Source of the DNA: Mariniflexile fucanivorans
GTDB taxonomy: Bacteria > Bacteroidota > Bacteroidia > Flavobacteriales > Flavobacteriaceae
Reading direction: 5' to 3'
DNA length: 64,000 bases
Assembly (NCBI RefSeq): GCF_004341235.1
Contig: NZ_SLUP01000002.1
Span: 124,001-188,000, forward strand
In this document: in pieces, positions 44,199 through 55,100 of the stretch
How the letters are laid out: each line of letters begins with the position of its first letter
How positions within the stretch are numbered: the first letter of the stretch is position 1
The notes under the pieces: model-generated
The model's input: the letters and a program-made list of their open reading frames with translations, nothing else
Databases searched by the model: none
What the model was told of the DNA's origin: nothing
Translations under genes and position numbers: made by a program

Positions 44199-44960
44199 TT
44201 ATTTATTCAGTTCTATTAATTTCCATTCTCCATTCGGTTCTTTTGTTAGATAAACACCAACATTCATGTCCTTTTTATTTCCAAGAACTTTTATTTCTAG
44301 CTGTGCCTGACCGTTTCCGTTTGAAATACTAACATTTCCTATTGGCATCATTCCGTAACCTATTATTCCACCAGTTTCCGATATTATTTCTTCATTTTGT
44401 TCAATTTCAGAAACTGCTACTTTATAAGCGTCTGAATTTTTCATTGCAGAACCAGCAAACAAGAATGTAAAAGTAAAAAAGGCAATTCCTATTCCAACTA
44501 ATGCTAAAATTCTCGGAAGACTTTTTGCTTTGGTTGGATTCTTAACTACAATTGCTTTTGCAATTTTATCTCCAAGTCTTTTTTTCTCTTGATTTGAAGC
44601 AAGCACTATAAACTCTACTGGCCAAATTATTAAAAATAGATTCCGTGTGAACAGTTTTCCTAAAGCAGGTACTTCATTAGGATTATTTTCATTACGAACC
44701 ATAATTCCCATAATCCATTTTCCAGGACTTATTCCTCTTATAGAATCTTTTGCAAAGTATACAAGAAAGCCAATAAGCATTGTTGGCAGCATTTTGGATA
44801 TTAAATTACTTAAATTGTTTTCGTCCCTAAAATCAGTTCCTAGTGATAAGAATACAGTTCCTACTATGAGAAATGTAAATACAAAATGGTCAATTATAAA
44901 TGCCGCTATTCTTCTTTTTCTACTTGATAGAGTATATTCTTTTACTAAATTTTCGCTCAT
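44199..44960 (-). CDS. RDD family membrane protein with Coa1-like C-terminal domain
   Basis: Protein of 253 residues. The N-terminal part is an RDD domain (SRKRRIAAFIIDHFVFTFL, then GISPGKWIMGIMVRNE) with about three membrane helices. A fourth helix (ALVGIGIAFFTFTFLFAGS) is followed by a C-terminal domain (SDAYKVAVSEIEQNEEI, MMPIGNVSISNGNGQA, EIKVLGNKKDMNVGVYLTK, GEWKLIEL) whose order matches Coa1-like domains (cytochrome oxidase assembly family). The fusion is a recurrent bacterial architecture of unknown role. It precedes the SH3 gene and follows the ACT gene on the same strand. Confidence 0.83.
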   Translation of the reverse strand: MSENLVKEYTLSSRKRRIAAFIIDHFVFTFLIVGTVFLSLGTDFRDENNLSNLISKMLPTMLIGFLVYFAKDSIRGISPGKWIMGIMVRNENNPNEVPALGKLFTRNLFLIIWPVEFIVLASNQEKKRLGDKIAKAIVVKNPTKAKSLPRILALVGIGIAFFTFTFLFAGSAMKNSDAYKVAVSEIEQNEEIISETGGIIGYGMMPIGNVSISNGNGQAQLEIKVLGNKKDMNVGVYLTKEPNGEWKLIELNK

Positions 44961-44996
44961 TATTTTACGGTTGGTTTATATTGTTGACTCCTTTTA

Positions 44997-45395
44997 TTAT
45001 TGATTTTCAGATAATTTCTTTAATATATTAATAGCCTTGTCTGAATCTTTTTTATCAACGAAAATATGGTCGTGATAATATCCAGCAACTACGTTACAGC
45101 TAATATCATTCTTTGCTAATTCTGTTGAAAATATAGCTGTTAAACCTACGGCATCGAGCGATGAGTGAACCATAAGCGTAATCCAAGAAGCTATATATTC
45201 ATAGTTCAAGTTTAGTTCGTCTGCTTTTTTTTTCTCGATGACAATTGTTATTCCTTCCCTTTCTTTGAATTCGCAAATGGTATCGCTTCGGTTAATCTTA
45301 CTCACATCTTTCACAGTGGAAAATATATATTCTCCATCGTTTAGCTTGGGAGTCATTCCTTTTAATAATTCAGAGATATTTGTTTCTCCAGCCAT
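44997..45395 (-). CDS. ACT domain-containing protein
   Basis: Protein of 132 residues: [19 protein letters not shown] at the start, [19 protein letters not shown] in the middle and [19 protein letters not shown] followed by [20 protein letters not shown]. This is the two-part ACT_3/ACT_7 layout of small DUF2241-like proteins that probably sense an amino acid or other small ligand. No enzymatic domain is attached. A copy of the inverted-repeat element at 45470 lies just upstream. Confidence 0.87.
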   Translation of the reverse strand: MAGETNISELLKGMTPKLNDGEYIFSTVKDVSKINRSDTICEFKEREGITIVIEKKKADELNLNYEYIASWITLMVHSSLDAVGLTAIFSTELAKNDISCNVVAGYYHDHIFVDKKDSDKAINILKKLSENQ

Positions 45396-45816
45396 TATGT
45401 TTAGGTTTTTGTGTATAATACGGTTTTGTGTGCTAAGATTTTATAAAGTTAAATATGTAACTGGCTTACGTATATAACAACTTTTATTTCGCATAGCCAG
45501 CACCTAAGCAAGGCTATGATGCATTTTCAGTTACTACTGTAAGCTTTCATAAAAATGTAGTGTTTTCCCATCTTTCTAACAGAGGTTCTTGTTTGGCACT
45601 TTCTACTTTTATATTAATTCAAAATGTCAATTTGACATTTATTTAAATCTAATATAACCAATGTTTTGAAAAATTGACAGCGAAACAGATCATTTTAACA
45701 AAATATGGTTCACAAAATATGTTTTATCAATTTTGGTATTTTTTTTGTTTTATTAATATCGAATTCAACAAAGGAATTCAAATTTGAAATAATGTTTAAT
45801 TTAAAATTTTGTAATT
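45396..45816. other. 421-bp intergenic region with a repeat copy and the hsp20 control region
   Basis: The left part carries one copy of the dispersed inverted-repeat element (45470-45543). The right part is the hsp20 upstream region, with two direct copies of GAATTCAA (45761 and 45774) and the 12-bp palindrome TTCAAATTTGAA at 45777-45788, a plausible regulator site. No coding potential is apparent. Confidence 0.5.
45470..45543. repeat. Imperfect inverted-repeat element, copy A
   Basis: Begins GTATATAACAACTTTTATT and ends GTTACTACTGTAAG. An internal stem GCATAGCC...GGCTATG(AT)GC surrounds CACCTAAG. Copy B at 47579 shares the first 19 bases exactly, plus GCACCTAAG, TATGATGC and GTTACTAC. Terminal GTATATAAC and GTTACTAC are roughly inverted. 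Confidence 0.7.
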
Positions 45817-46293
45817 ATGAGCAATTTAGTTAGTGTTCCTAAAAACGGAAGTTTAGCGAACAGCAATTCAAATCAAACCTTCCCAACCTTATCAAATTGG
45901 TTAGATGATATTTTTAATCGAGACCTACCATCAGTATTTACATCAAATTTCAATACTGGAATAACTTTACCAAAAGTAAATATAAAAGAAACTGCTGATG
46001 CCTTTATAGTAGAAATGGCAGTTCCGGGTCTAAAAAAATCAGATTTCCATATTGATATTGACAATCAAGTATTATCAATTTCTACAGAGACGAAGGAAGA
46101 AAACGAACAAAAGGAAGAAAATTATACTCGTAGAGAGTTTGGTTACTCTGCCTTCAAAAGAACCTTTACCCTGCCTGAGAGCGTAAATGATGAAAAAATT
46201 AATGCGAGTTATAATGAAGGTATTTTGAGTATTCTTTTACCAAAAAAAGAAGAAGCTAAACAAAAGCCTGCTAGAAGCATTCAAATTTCATAA
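45817..46293 (+). CDS. Hsp20 / small heat-shock protein
   Basis: Alpha-crystallin-domain chaperone of 158 residues. An N-terminal arm (NWLDDIFNRDLPSVFTS) is followed by PKVNIKETADAFIVEMAVPG, LSISTETKEENEQKEENY, RREFGYSAFKRTFTLPESV and EGILSILLPKKEEAK, the A-x-x-x-G-V-L-like ending in its EGILSI form. It prevents aggregation of unfolded proteins in the cytoplasm. Upstream direct repeats and a 12-bp palindrome suggest stress control. A strong GC-rich hairpin follows the gene. Confidence 0.96.
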   Translation: MSNLVSVPKNGSLANSNSNQTFPTLSNWLDDIFNRDLPSVFTSNFNTGITLPKVNIKETADAFIVEMAVPGLKKSDFHIDIDNQVLSISTETKEENEQKEENYTRREFGYSAFKRTFTLPESVNDEKINASYNEGILSILLPKKEEAKQKPARSIQIS

Positions 46294-46329
46294 TTGATTC
46301 TCTAGATTTTTAGATTAAAGTGTATGGAA

Positions 46330-46354
46330 GGAGACCAATATTAAATTGGTCTCC
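46330..46354 (+). terminator. Hairpin after hsp20
   Basis: GGAGACCAAT (46330-46339) pairs perfectly with ATTGGTCTCC (46345-46354) over a 5-base loop. There is no long T-run, so it may act as an mRNA-stabilising 3' structure as well as a terminator. Confidence 0.7.
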
Positions 46355-46440
46355 TCTATATTACTCATCTTGTTTAATGCTATACTAAAAAGTTTAAATA
46401 TGGTAAATCGCAAATTAAGTTTAACTTAAAAGCCAAAGTG

Positions 46441-46929
46441 ATGAAAAAACATGTATTAGTTATAATAGTAGCTTTATTAAGTGTAAGTTGCAATGGTCAA
46501 AAAAATAATGCTAAACAAATTGAAATTAAAGAAAGTGAAGGAACTGTAGCTGAAGCTCCTAAAGGTTCTTGGAAAGTTGATAAAGAATTTGATGAAAACG
46601 GGAATTTAATTAGATATGACAGTATTTATTCTTGGTCATCGCAAGGTGAATTGGATCATATTTCAACTTTAGATAGGGATAGTTTGCTGCAATCTTTCAA
46701 ATCAAGATTCTTCACGAATTTTTCAGATTTTGAAAATCAAGGATTCGATGATGTATTTTCTAAAGATTCACTTTTTAGCAAACGTTTTTTCAATGAAGAT
46801 TTTTTTGGAAGTGATTTTGGCAAGGACTATATGGATATTGACAAAATAACACAACAAATGCTTGAAAAACAGAAGAAATTTTTAGAAAAATATCAATCAG
46901 AATTTATTAAACCAGAAGACGAAAACTAA
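46441..46929 (+). CDS. Lipoprotein, unknown function
   Basis: Protein of about 162 residues starting at ATG 46441 (a GTG directly before it is a possible alternative). The signal peptide ends in LLSVSC, a lipobox, followed by NGQKNNAKQ. The mature part is acidic and phenylalanine-rich (SRFFTNFSDFENQGFDD, SLFSKRFFNEDFFGSDFGK) and ends in a helical segment. It lies 148 bp after hsp20 and may be stress-related by context, but no family is recognised. Confidence 0.8.
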   Translation: MKKHVLVIIVALLSVSCNGQKNNAKQIEIKESEGTVAEAPKGSWKVDKEFDENGNLIRYDSIYSWSSQGELDHISTLDRDSLLQSFKSRFFTNFSDFENQGFDDVFSKDSLFSKRFFNEDFFGSDFGKDYMDIDKITQQMLEKQKKFLEKYQSEFIKPEDEN

Positions 46930-47014
46930 ATAGTTATCGTCTTCTTTTTGTGGTTTCAATTTTTTTTTTGGACATTTGTTAAGCTAAAAATAGGAATTTT
47001 TATATACGGTTTTA

Positions 47015-47548
47015 TCAGACATTTTTTTCTTTTTTATTTATCCAATTAGTAATTCGGTTGTAATTAGTCAACAAAATATATCCAATAATTAAATTTATTC
47101 CAGAAATTGCCCAATCTAAATAATCTTTAGTTTTACCGAAACTAAATTCCTCCAATTGATTTAATCCGCTTGGTGAAACCTCTTTTTTAAATGCGAGATA
47201 AGTGTATTGTAAAAATTGAGGTAAATAGTCAATAATCAAAAATCCTCCAATTAGTATCAAAGCAAGTTGCATTATTTTTTGACTATTAAAATTCCCGAAC
47301 TCAATTCGTTCATCGTCAAACCCTTTGTCTATTTTCAGAAAGTCAATTATTAGGTCAGTTTTGCGAATAAGAAGAGTATAAATCAAAACGGTTAAAGCAG
47401 CAACTCCAAAAATCCAAAGTAAAACAATGGGTTCAAATTGGTAAGCTACATAACTGATGTTAGTCGGAATGTAAGTGAAAATGGTTAGAATTAATGCATA
47501 AAGTCCGAATAGCTTTATTATAATTCTAAAAAAATCTCTTTTTGTCAT
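47015..47548 (-). CDS. Hypothetical membrane protein, four helices
   Basis: Protein of 177 residues. Predicted membrane helices are at IKLFGLYALILTIFTYIP, VLLWIFGVAALTVLIYTLL, LALILIGGFLIIDYLP and WAISGINLIIGYILLTNY. A positively charged C-terminus (NRITNWINKKEKN) should face the cytoplasm. No motif points to a function. It lies in the small-gene patch and repeat copy B lies directly upstream. Confidence 0.78.
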   Translation of the reverse strand: MTKRDFFRIIIKLFGLYALILTIFTYIPTNISYVAYQFEPIVLLWIFGVAALTVLIYTLLIRKTDLIIDFLKIDKGFDDERIEFGNFNSQKIMQLALILIGGFLIIDYLPQFLQYTYLAFKKEVSPSGLNQLEEFSFGKTKDYLDWAISGINLIIGYILLTNYNRITNWINKKEKNV

Positions 47549-47578
47549 AAGTTCATTTTCAAATGTTAGGTAACTACA

Positions 47579-47652
47579 GTATATAACAACTTTTATTCCA
47601 AATTGCCGGCACCTAAGTAAGAATATGATGCGTTTTTTGTTGTTACTACGTA
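47579..47652. repeat. Imperfect inverted-repeat element, copy B
   Basis: Begins GTATATAACAACTTTTATT, identical to copy A over 19 bases, then GCACCTAAGTAAG, TATGATGCG and GTTACTACGTAA. The internal stem is weaker than in copy A. The two copies are in the same orientation, about 2.1 kb apart, bracketing hsp20, the lipoprotein gene and the membrane-protein gene. Confidence 0.7.
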
Positions 47653-47707
47653 AATATAAAATTTATTTTGTAAATAAATACCGTAATAAAAAAAGACATA
47701 AATACTA

Positions 47708-48934
47708 CTAAGCAGTTTCTTGTTTACCTGTAGAGCCTGTTGGGTTTTGTGTTAATTGGTAAATAAAACTTGGGTTTAAACCTGCTTCTTTTCTATGGGA
47801 TACATATAAAATAGCAGTATCTGTTTCTTTGGCAATTTTATTTATAAGTTCGGAGAATAGTTTGGCATCAAAATCGTCCAGTCCATTTGTGGGTTCGTCT
47901 AAAATAAGTAATGGTGGGTGTTTTACCATGGCTCTGGCAATTAAAACCAAGCGTTGGTGCCCTTTTGATAAATCTAAAAAACTTTGCTTGCGTATATCGT
48001 ACATTTTTAACACATGCAGCCATTGTTCGGTTATTTTAATTTGCTCGTTGGTGGGTTCTTTATAAAGCCCAACAGAATCAAAAAAACCAGATACAATCAT
48101 ATTACCAATAGAATCCAACCGTTTAAAACCACGTAACATTTCGGAAGAAAAATAACCAATTTTCCTTTTAATATCCCAAACGCTTTCGCCACTCCCCTTT
48201 TTTACACCAAATAAGGTAATATCTTGCCCAAATGCTTTTGGGTTATCTCCATAAATCATACTTAACATCGTGCTTTTTCCTGAGCCGTTCGCACCGATGA
48301 GTTGCCAAAACTCACCGCGTTTAATTTCCCAAGAAATGGCATTTAAAATAGGACGGTCGCTGTAATTTACAGATACTTTATTGAATTTTACTAACGGATT
48401 GATGTTTTCTGAAATAGGACGGTATGGTTGTGGTAAGGCTTCCACAAAACTTAATGAAGTGCTTGTGTTTGTTATTTCTTTATGATTGAAAGTAACTAGT
48501 GTTTTACCTTCTAATTTATAAGTGTTTTTTATAAATGCTAAAATCTCTTCCTTTCTATTTGTTATTTGAATGATGAGTGTTTTACTACTTAAATAGGCAA
48601 ATGTTTTTTCAATGGCAACTTGTTTTTCTACATCTAAATTACCGAAAATATTATCGGCAATAATATAATCGGGGTTTTGTGAAATGATGTAATCTAGTAA
48701 GGCTTTTTTACGTTCGCCTTCCGAGGAATGTAGTAAACTATTTTTTGTTTCCGTTTCTACACCAAAATGGCCATGTATTATTTCTTCTTCAATAAATTTA
48801 TTCAGCGTAATTTCAGAAAAAAGAGCGGGTTTTAAGTTTGTAACATCTTCAAAAGTAATGCCTGAACTAATGCGCTCTATTAATTGAACTTTATCATCGT
48901 TATTCGAAATATAAATAGCTTTGTGATTTTTCAA
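47708..48934 (-). CDS. ABC-type ATP-binding protein, ModF-like, first domain degenerate
   Basis: Protein of 408 residues with two ATPase-like halves. The C-terminal half is complete: GANGSGKSTMLS (Walker A), LDLSKGHQRLVLIARAM (signature region) and LLILDEPTNGLDD (Walker B). The N-terminal half has signature- and Walker-B-like segments (LHSSEGERKKALLDYI, DYIIADNIFGNLD) but no Walker A, so it probably cannot bind ATP normally. The arrangement resembles ModF of molybdate regions, but no molybdate genes are nearby. No membrane segment. Role unknown. Confidence 0.88.
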   Translation of the reverse strand: MKNHKAIYISNNDDKVQLIERISSGITFEDVTNLKPALFSEITLNKFIEEEIIHGHFGVETETKNSLLHSSEGERKKALLDYIISQNPDYIIADNIFGNLDVEKQVAIEKTFAYLSSKTLIIQITNRKEEILAFIKNTYKLEGKTLVTFNHKEITNTSTSLSFVEALPQPYRPISENINPLVKFNKVSVNYSDRPILNAISWEIKRGEFWQLIGANGSGKSTMLSMIYGDNPKAFGQDITLFGVKKGSGESVWDIKRKIGYFSSEMLRGFKRLDSIGNMIVSGFFDSVGLYKEPTNEQIKITEQWLHVLKMYDIRKQSFLDLSKGHQRLVLIARAMVKHPPLLILDEPTNGLDDFDAKLFSELINKIAKETDTAILYVSHRKEAGLNPSFIYQLTQNPTGSTGKQETA

Positions 48935-48992
48935 GTTGTATGTTTTATTTACTAAACTAATAAATGAATTTTAAAAACTGTACGTCATAAAA

Positions 48993-49025
48993 AGACCTCA
49001 CAGGTTTTAAAAACTTGTGAGGTCT
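48993..49025. terminator. Terminator after the BadF-like kinase gene
   Basis: AGACCTCACA pairs with TGTGAGGTCT, with an inner GTTTT/AAAAC extension and flanking A-rich DNA. It lies between the ABC protein start region and the kinase gene end. Confidence 0.75.
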
Positions 49026-49045
49026 AAAAATTATAATTAATTTAT

Positions 49046-49906
49046 TTATAGGTTTTTAATATGATATGCCACCAAACCTTCAATTGGTCTGCGTTCAAAA
49101 TTACCAACTGTAAAGCCCATTTCTTTTGCTACGGCTTTAATTTCATCCTGGGAAAAATAAGCAATAGACCCAGCAAAATGTACTGGAACTGTTTTAACTT
49201 CTTCCTTGTACTGCATGATGTAATTTTCAACAAAAATGCGGATGCCTTGTTTAATAAGCTCAACTATATATTCTGAGTCTTTGTTTAAAAACATAAACTC
49301 TGCAAAATTGGCCAAATAGGCGTTTGGATTGGGTTGTTTATAGATGTTGTACTTAACATAATCGGCCTCCATATTGTACTTACTACCAAATGCTATTTTA
49401 ATGTTTTCTGGCATCGAATTGAAATAATAATCTCTTATTAATTGTTTTCCGTAATAGTTACCTGAAGCATCATCCATCAAAATATAGCCTAAAGACTGCA
49501 CTTTCTGGTGTAATTTAGCACCATCAAAATAACTACAGTTAGAACCCGTACCCAAAATACAAACAACAGCAGCTTCGGTGTCATGACTTATAGTACCATA
49601 AACAGCAGCCAAAGTATCTTCTTCCACTTTTATTAAAGCTTCAGGAAACACTTCCACTAAAGCAGCTCTTACAATTTCTTTACCACGATCTGTACCACAA
49701 CCAGCTCCATAAAAAAACACGTGAGTGACATCTTTTCTATTTGCCTTTAAATCTGGATTTTTTTTAATTAGTTTTTTTAGCTTATCTCCTTTTAAAACTT
49801 CAGGATTAAGACCTTTGGTTCTTACCTTTTCTAAAATTTGTTTACCATTATTATCTACAGCAATCCAATCACTTTTGGTAGAGCCACTATCAACAATTAA
49901 AATCAT
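49046..49906 (-). CDS. BadF/BadG family ATPase, N-acetylglucosamine kinase-like
   Basis: ASKHA-fold kinase of 286 residues. The phosphate-1 loop is at the start (ILIVDSGSTKSDWIAVD), the adenosine region contains VVCILGTGSNCSYFDG, and VPVHFAGSIAYFSQDEI follows near the end. Such BadF-type proteins in Bacteroidota are annotated as N-acetylglucosamine kinases that phosphorylate sugars from cell-wall recycling. It lies downstream of gap, from which a strong terminator separates it, so it probably has its own promoter. Confidence 0.88.
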   Translation of the reverse strand: MILIVDSGSTKSDWIAVDNNGKQILEKVRTKGLNPEVLKGDKLKKLIKKNPDLKANRKDVTHVFFYGAGCGTDRGKEIVRAALVEVFPEALIKVEEDTLAAVYGTISHDTEAAVVCILGTGSNCSYFDGAKLHQKVQSLGYILMDDASGNYYGKQLIRDYYFNSMPENIKIAFGSKYNMEADYVKYNIYKQPNPNAYLANFAEFMFLNKDSEYIVELIKQGIRIFVENYIMQYKEEVKTVPVHFAGSIAYFSQDEIKAVAKEMGFTVGNFERRPIEGLVAYHIKNL

Positions 49907-49923
49907 GTGTTTTGAAATAAAAA

Positions 49924-49964
49924 AACTCCACAGATTTTTATTATTACAATAAATCTGTGGAGTT
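49924..49964. terminator. Strong terminator after gap
   Basis: AACTCCACAGATTT (49924-49937) pairs perfectly with AAATCTGTGGAGTT (49951-49964), flanked by an A-run. It separates gap from the kinase gene. Confidence 0.85.
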
Positions 49965-49988
49965 CATAATTAATATTATTTTCTTAAA

Positions 49989-51997
<2,009 letters not shown>

Positions 51998-52156
51998 TAA
52001 ATTTTAATTTTTCAAACGTAAAATTACTAAACAAAAACCATATATCTACATGATTTATTCTATTTTATGAAACATATTAAACTATAACGTTTTAGTAAAT
52101 TACAAAAAAAAGTTGAGAAGTATTAACTTAAATGCTTTTACATAAAATTGAAAAAA

Positions 52157-55100
52157 TTATTTACCAGATGCCGGTTTCATTTTTACAAATTCCGGAAGTA
52201 ATGATACTTCTTTTTCAGGCTCATTTTCAATTGTGATTTCTTCTTCTTTTTTGGCGTTCTTAAAGAATTTTTGAAGTAGTTCTTTAAAAGTATCAAAATC
52301 TACACTATATGAAATACCCAAGCCTTGTGTGTAGCCTACTTTTTCACCAAAATTTTGAATACTATTTTCTCTGTTAAAAACATTGGCAGTTAAAGTACCT
52401 TCTTCGTTTAACAAAAAGTTTATTTCAACGTCGCCGGCTATAACAGTTTCTGAAGCTCCTGCTCCACCAACCGGCACACCAACTTTACCATTAATAAGTA
52501 CACGGTCGCTAATTTGGGTTTGTAGGGTTACCCCAAAACGATCATCGGTTTGGTAATCTGGCCTGTTTTCTCCTGCTTCATAATTCAACCCGATGTTAAG
52601 TTTACTATCGCCCGTTGTGAAAATACCGTTGATGATACCATTAAGACGTTCGGCAATGGTTCCTGAAAAACTAAGTTCGCTTAAGCCTCTAGAAAAAGAG
52701 CCCGTAGATAATAAATATAAGGCCTGGTTCTGTTTATCATTATCGGATTCTAACCTATATTGCAACTCTGATTTAATAGTTGAACTTACGGTAGGAAACT
52801 TAAAATCGTAAAGTGGTGTAGGTCGTTCTAAATTACCTGTTAAACTAATATTCAACTCTACAGGGATGCTTCTGTTTATTGGATTATCGAGTAATGGTGA
52901 CGGATTTGCTTGCGTTTTATATATAGCCTTCATATTTAACAAGGCATCTAACGGGTCGCCTTCCCAAGCAATAGTACCACCAGGTTGTACAGTGAATTCC
53001 TTTTGAATTAAACCGCCATAGGCAAAGTTATAAACCCCTTCAAACACCGAGAAATCTCCCCACATATTGAACTTACCATTGGTGTTAATTTCAACTAAAA
53101 TACCACCACGACCACGGCCTTTTAAGGAATGTCCAGAATTTTTATCAATAATGATTTCAACTTCGGCATCTTCGGTTATATCTAAATCAAAATCTAATTC
53201 AAGTCCTTTAATTTCATTAAATACAATATCTATTCCTTGTTTTCTTGCCAGTTTTTCTTCTTTAGTAATAAAATTTATATAACTATTATCTCCAAAAGAT
53301 TCTGTATCGCTTAAAGGTATTTTAAAAACCGTTCCTGGTTTTGTTTCACCTACCACATTTATTACAAGTTGTTCTGTTGGCCCTTTTATGCTTGCCCTAC
53401 CGCCTACAAAACCAGTACCATAATACAAGGCATCCTCGGCTTCTTTAGTATCTAACACCAATAATTTGGAGGTGTTTAAATCTAAATCTAATCGCCATTT
53501 AGAAAAATTCACATGACTTAACGATCCATTTAGCTGCCCTTTAGATTTGTACTTAGTATCTGTTAATTGAATTTTATTAAAAATAAAACTTTGGTTTTTT
53601 AATGTTACTGAAGATTTATTGGCAAATTGATAATCTACGTTAAGATAAGGTATGCCCAAGCCTGCCTTATTTAAAACAAGATCGCCATCTATATTTGGTT
53701 TATTTAAATTGCCGTTTACATTTACTTTCCCTGTAGCGAGTCCTCTTATATTCGATAAAACGCCGTGTAAAAGTGGGTTTAAGGGCTCTAAATTAAATGC
53801 ATTGAGTTCTAAATCAACATCAATACTTGATTGTTTTCCGTTTACATTAATATCGCCAATGGCTCTAAACGATTTATTGATATCATCTTTAATGGTAATA
53901 TCTACATTATAGTTGGTTAAGTTTTGATTCCCTTTTATGTTGGCATCAAACGAACCGAATTCCACATTATTAACCTTAAAATCATCAATAACTATGGCTG
54001 AATTTGGTAAATAAACCCCATTTTTTTGTAATAAATCTAACTTACCATTGGCGCGTCCTTCAAATTTCAAACTATCAATTTCTGGAATAATTTTAGCTAA
54101 ATCGACATTTTTAAAATCGAGCTTTAAATCTTTTTGTGTTGAATCTTTAAGAAAACCAGAAAACTTAACTTCTTCATTTCCATGATTAATTACAAGCTTA
54201 TCTATATTAAACTTTGTAAAGGTATTGTTGAATGAAATTTTGTTGAAACGGTCTTTCTTTTCATTAATATACCAGGTATTATCTTTTACGGTAACATCCG
54301 ATTTTTTAAAACCGATAACCGACTCATTATCTTTATTAATTGTATGATAGAAGCTTAAGTTAAAAATATCGTTATTACGTTTTCCGCCTCTAAATTCTGA
54401 ACGCATAAACAAGGTATCGTTTACCGTAACATTAATTAAACTGAATTTAGAAACGTTATAATATTTTGTATTTAAACTATCAACCTCTATATATGTGTTG
54501 AAAAGTGGGTTACTATTATCTACCTGAAGCTCGATATTGTTTGCAAAATAATCGAGTAATTTAATTTGAGGCGATTTAAAGGTTAACTTAAACTGCCTTT
54601 GGTCGTTTTCTACACGTCCTTTTATATAAGTGTTCTTTCCGAGTTCAATTTCCGGATAAAAAACTTCAACTATTTTATTATAAATTTTAAAGTTGAAATC
54701 GATACTCTGGTTCGTTTTAATTTTATGCGGAATGTAATTGGTATAAATATGCCCTAAAGAGTTTTCAAAAAGCTTTTTAATATCGTTCATTACAAAACGC
54801 CCTTTAAGCTCCCCTTCAATAATATCTGGCGATTTAATTTCTATAAATCGAATATCATCTTCAAATCTGGAGGTTAAATCCAATTTATCAAAATAATACG
54901 TATCATTTTGATTCTTATAAACCGTATTAGTAAATGAAATTTTTCCGTAAGCATCATCAAGCGTACTACTGTTCATGTTCATTTTAACATGGCTGCTAAA
55001 TTGAGATAAACTATCTTTCTTTATAAAATTAAGAGCATTTAAATTGGCATAATCAACATGTGCTTCAAAATCATATTTTTTTACTTTTTCAGAAAAATCT

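Noticed and set aside
45470-47652. Calling the repeat pair true integron attC sites
   Set aside because: The ends do not match the attC core consensus well and no integron integrase is visible, so only a cassette-like hypothesis is given.
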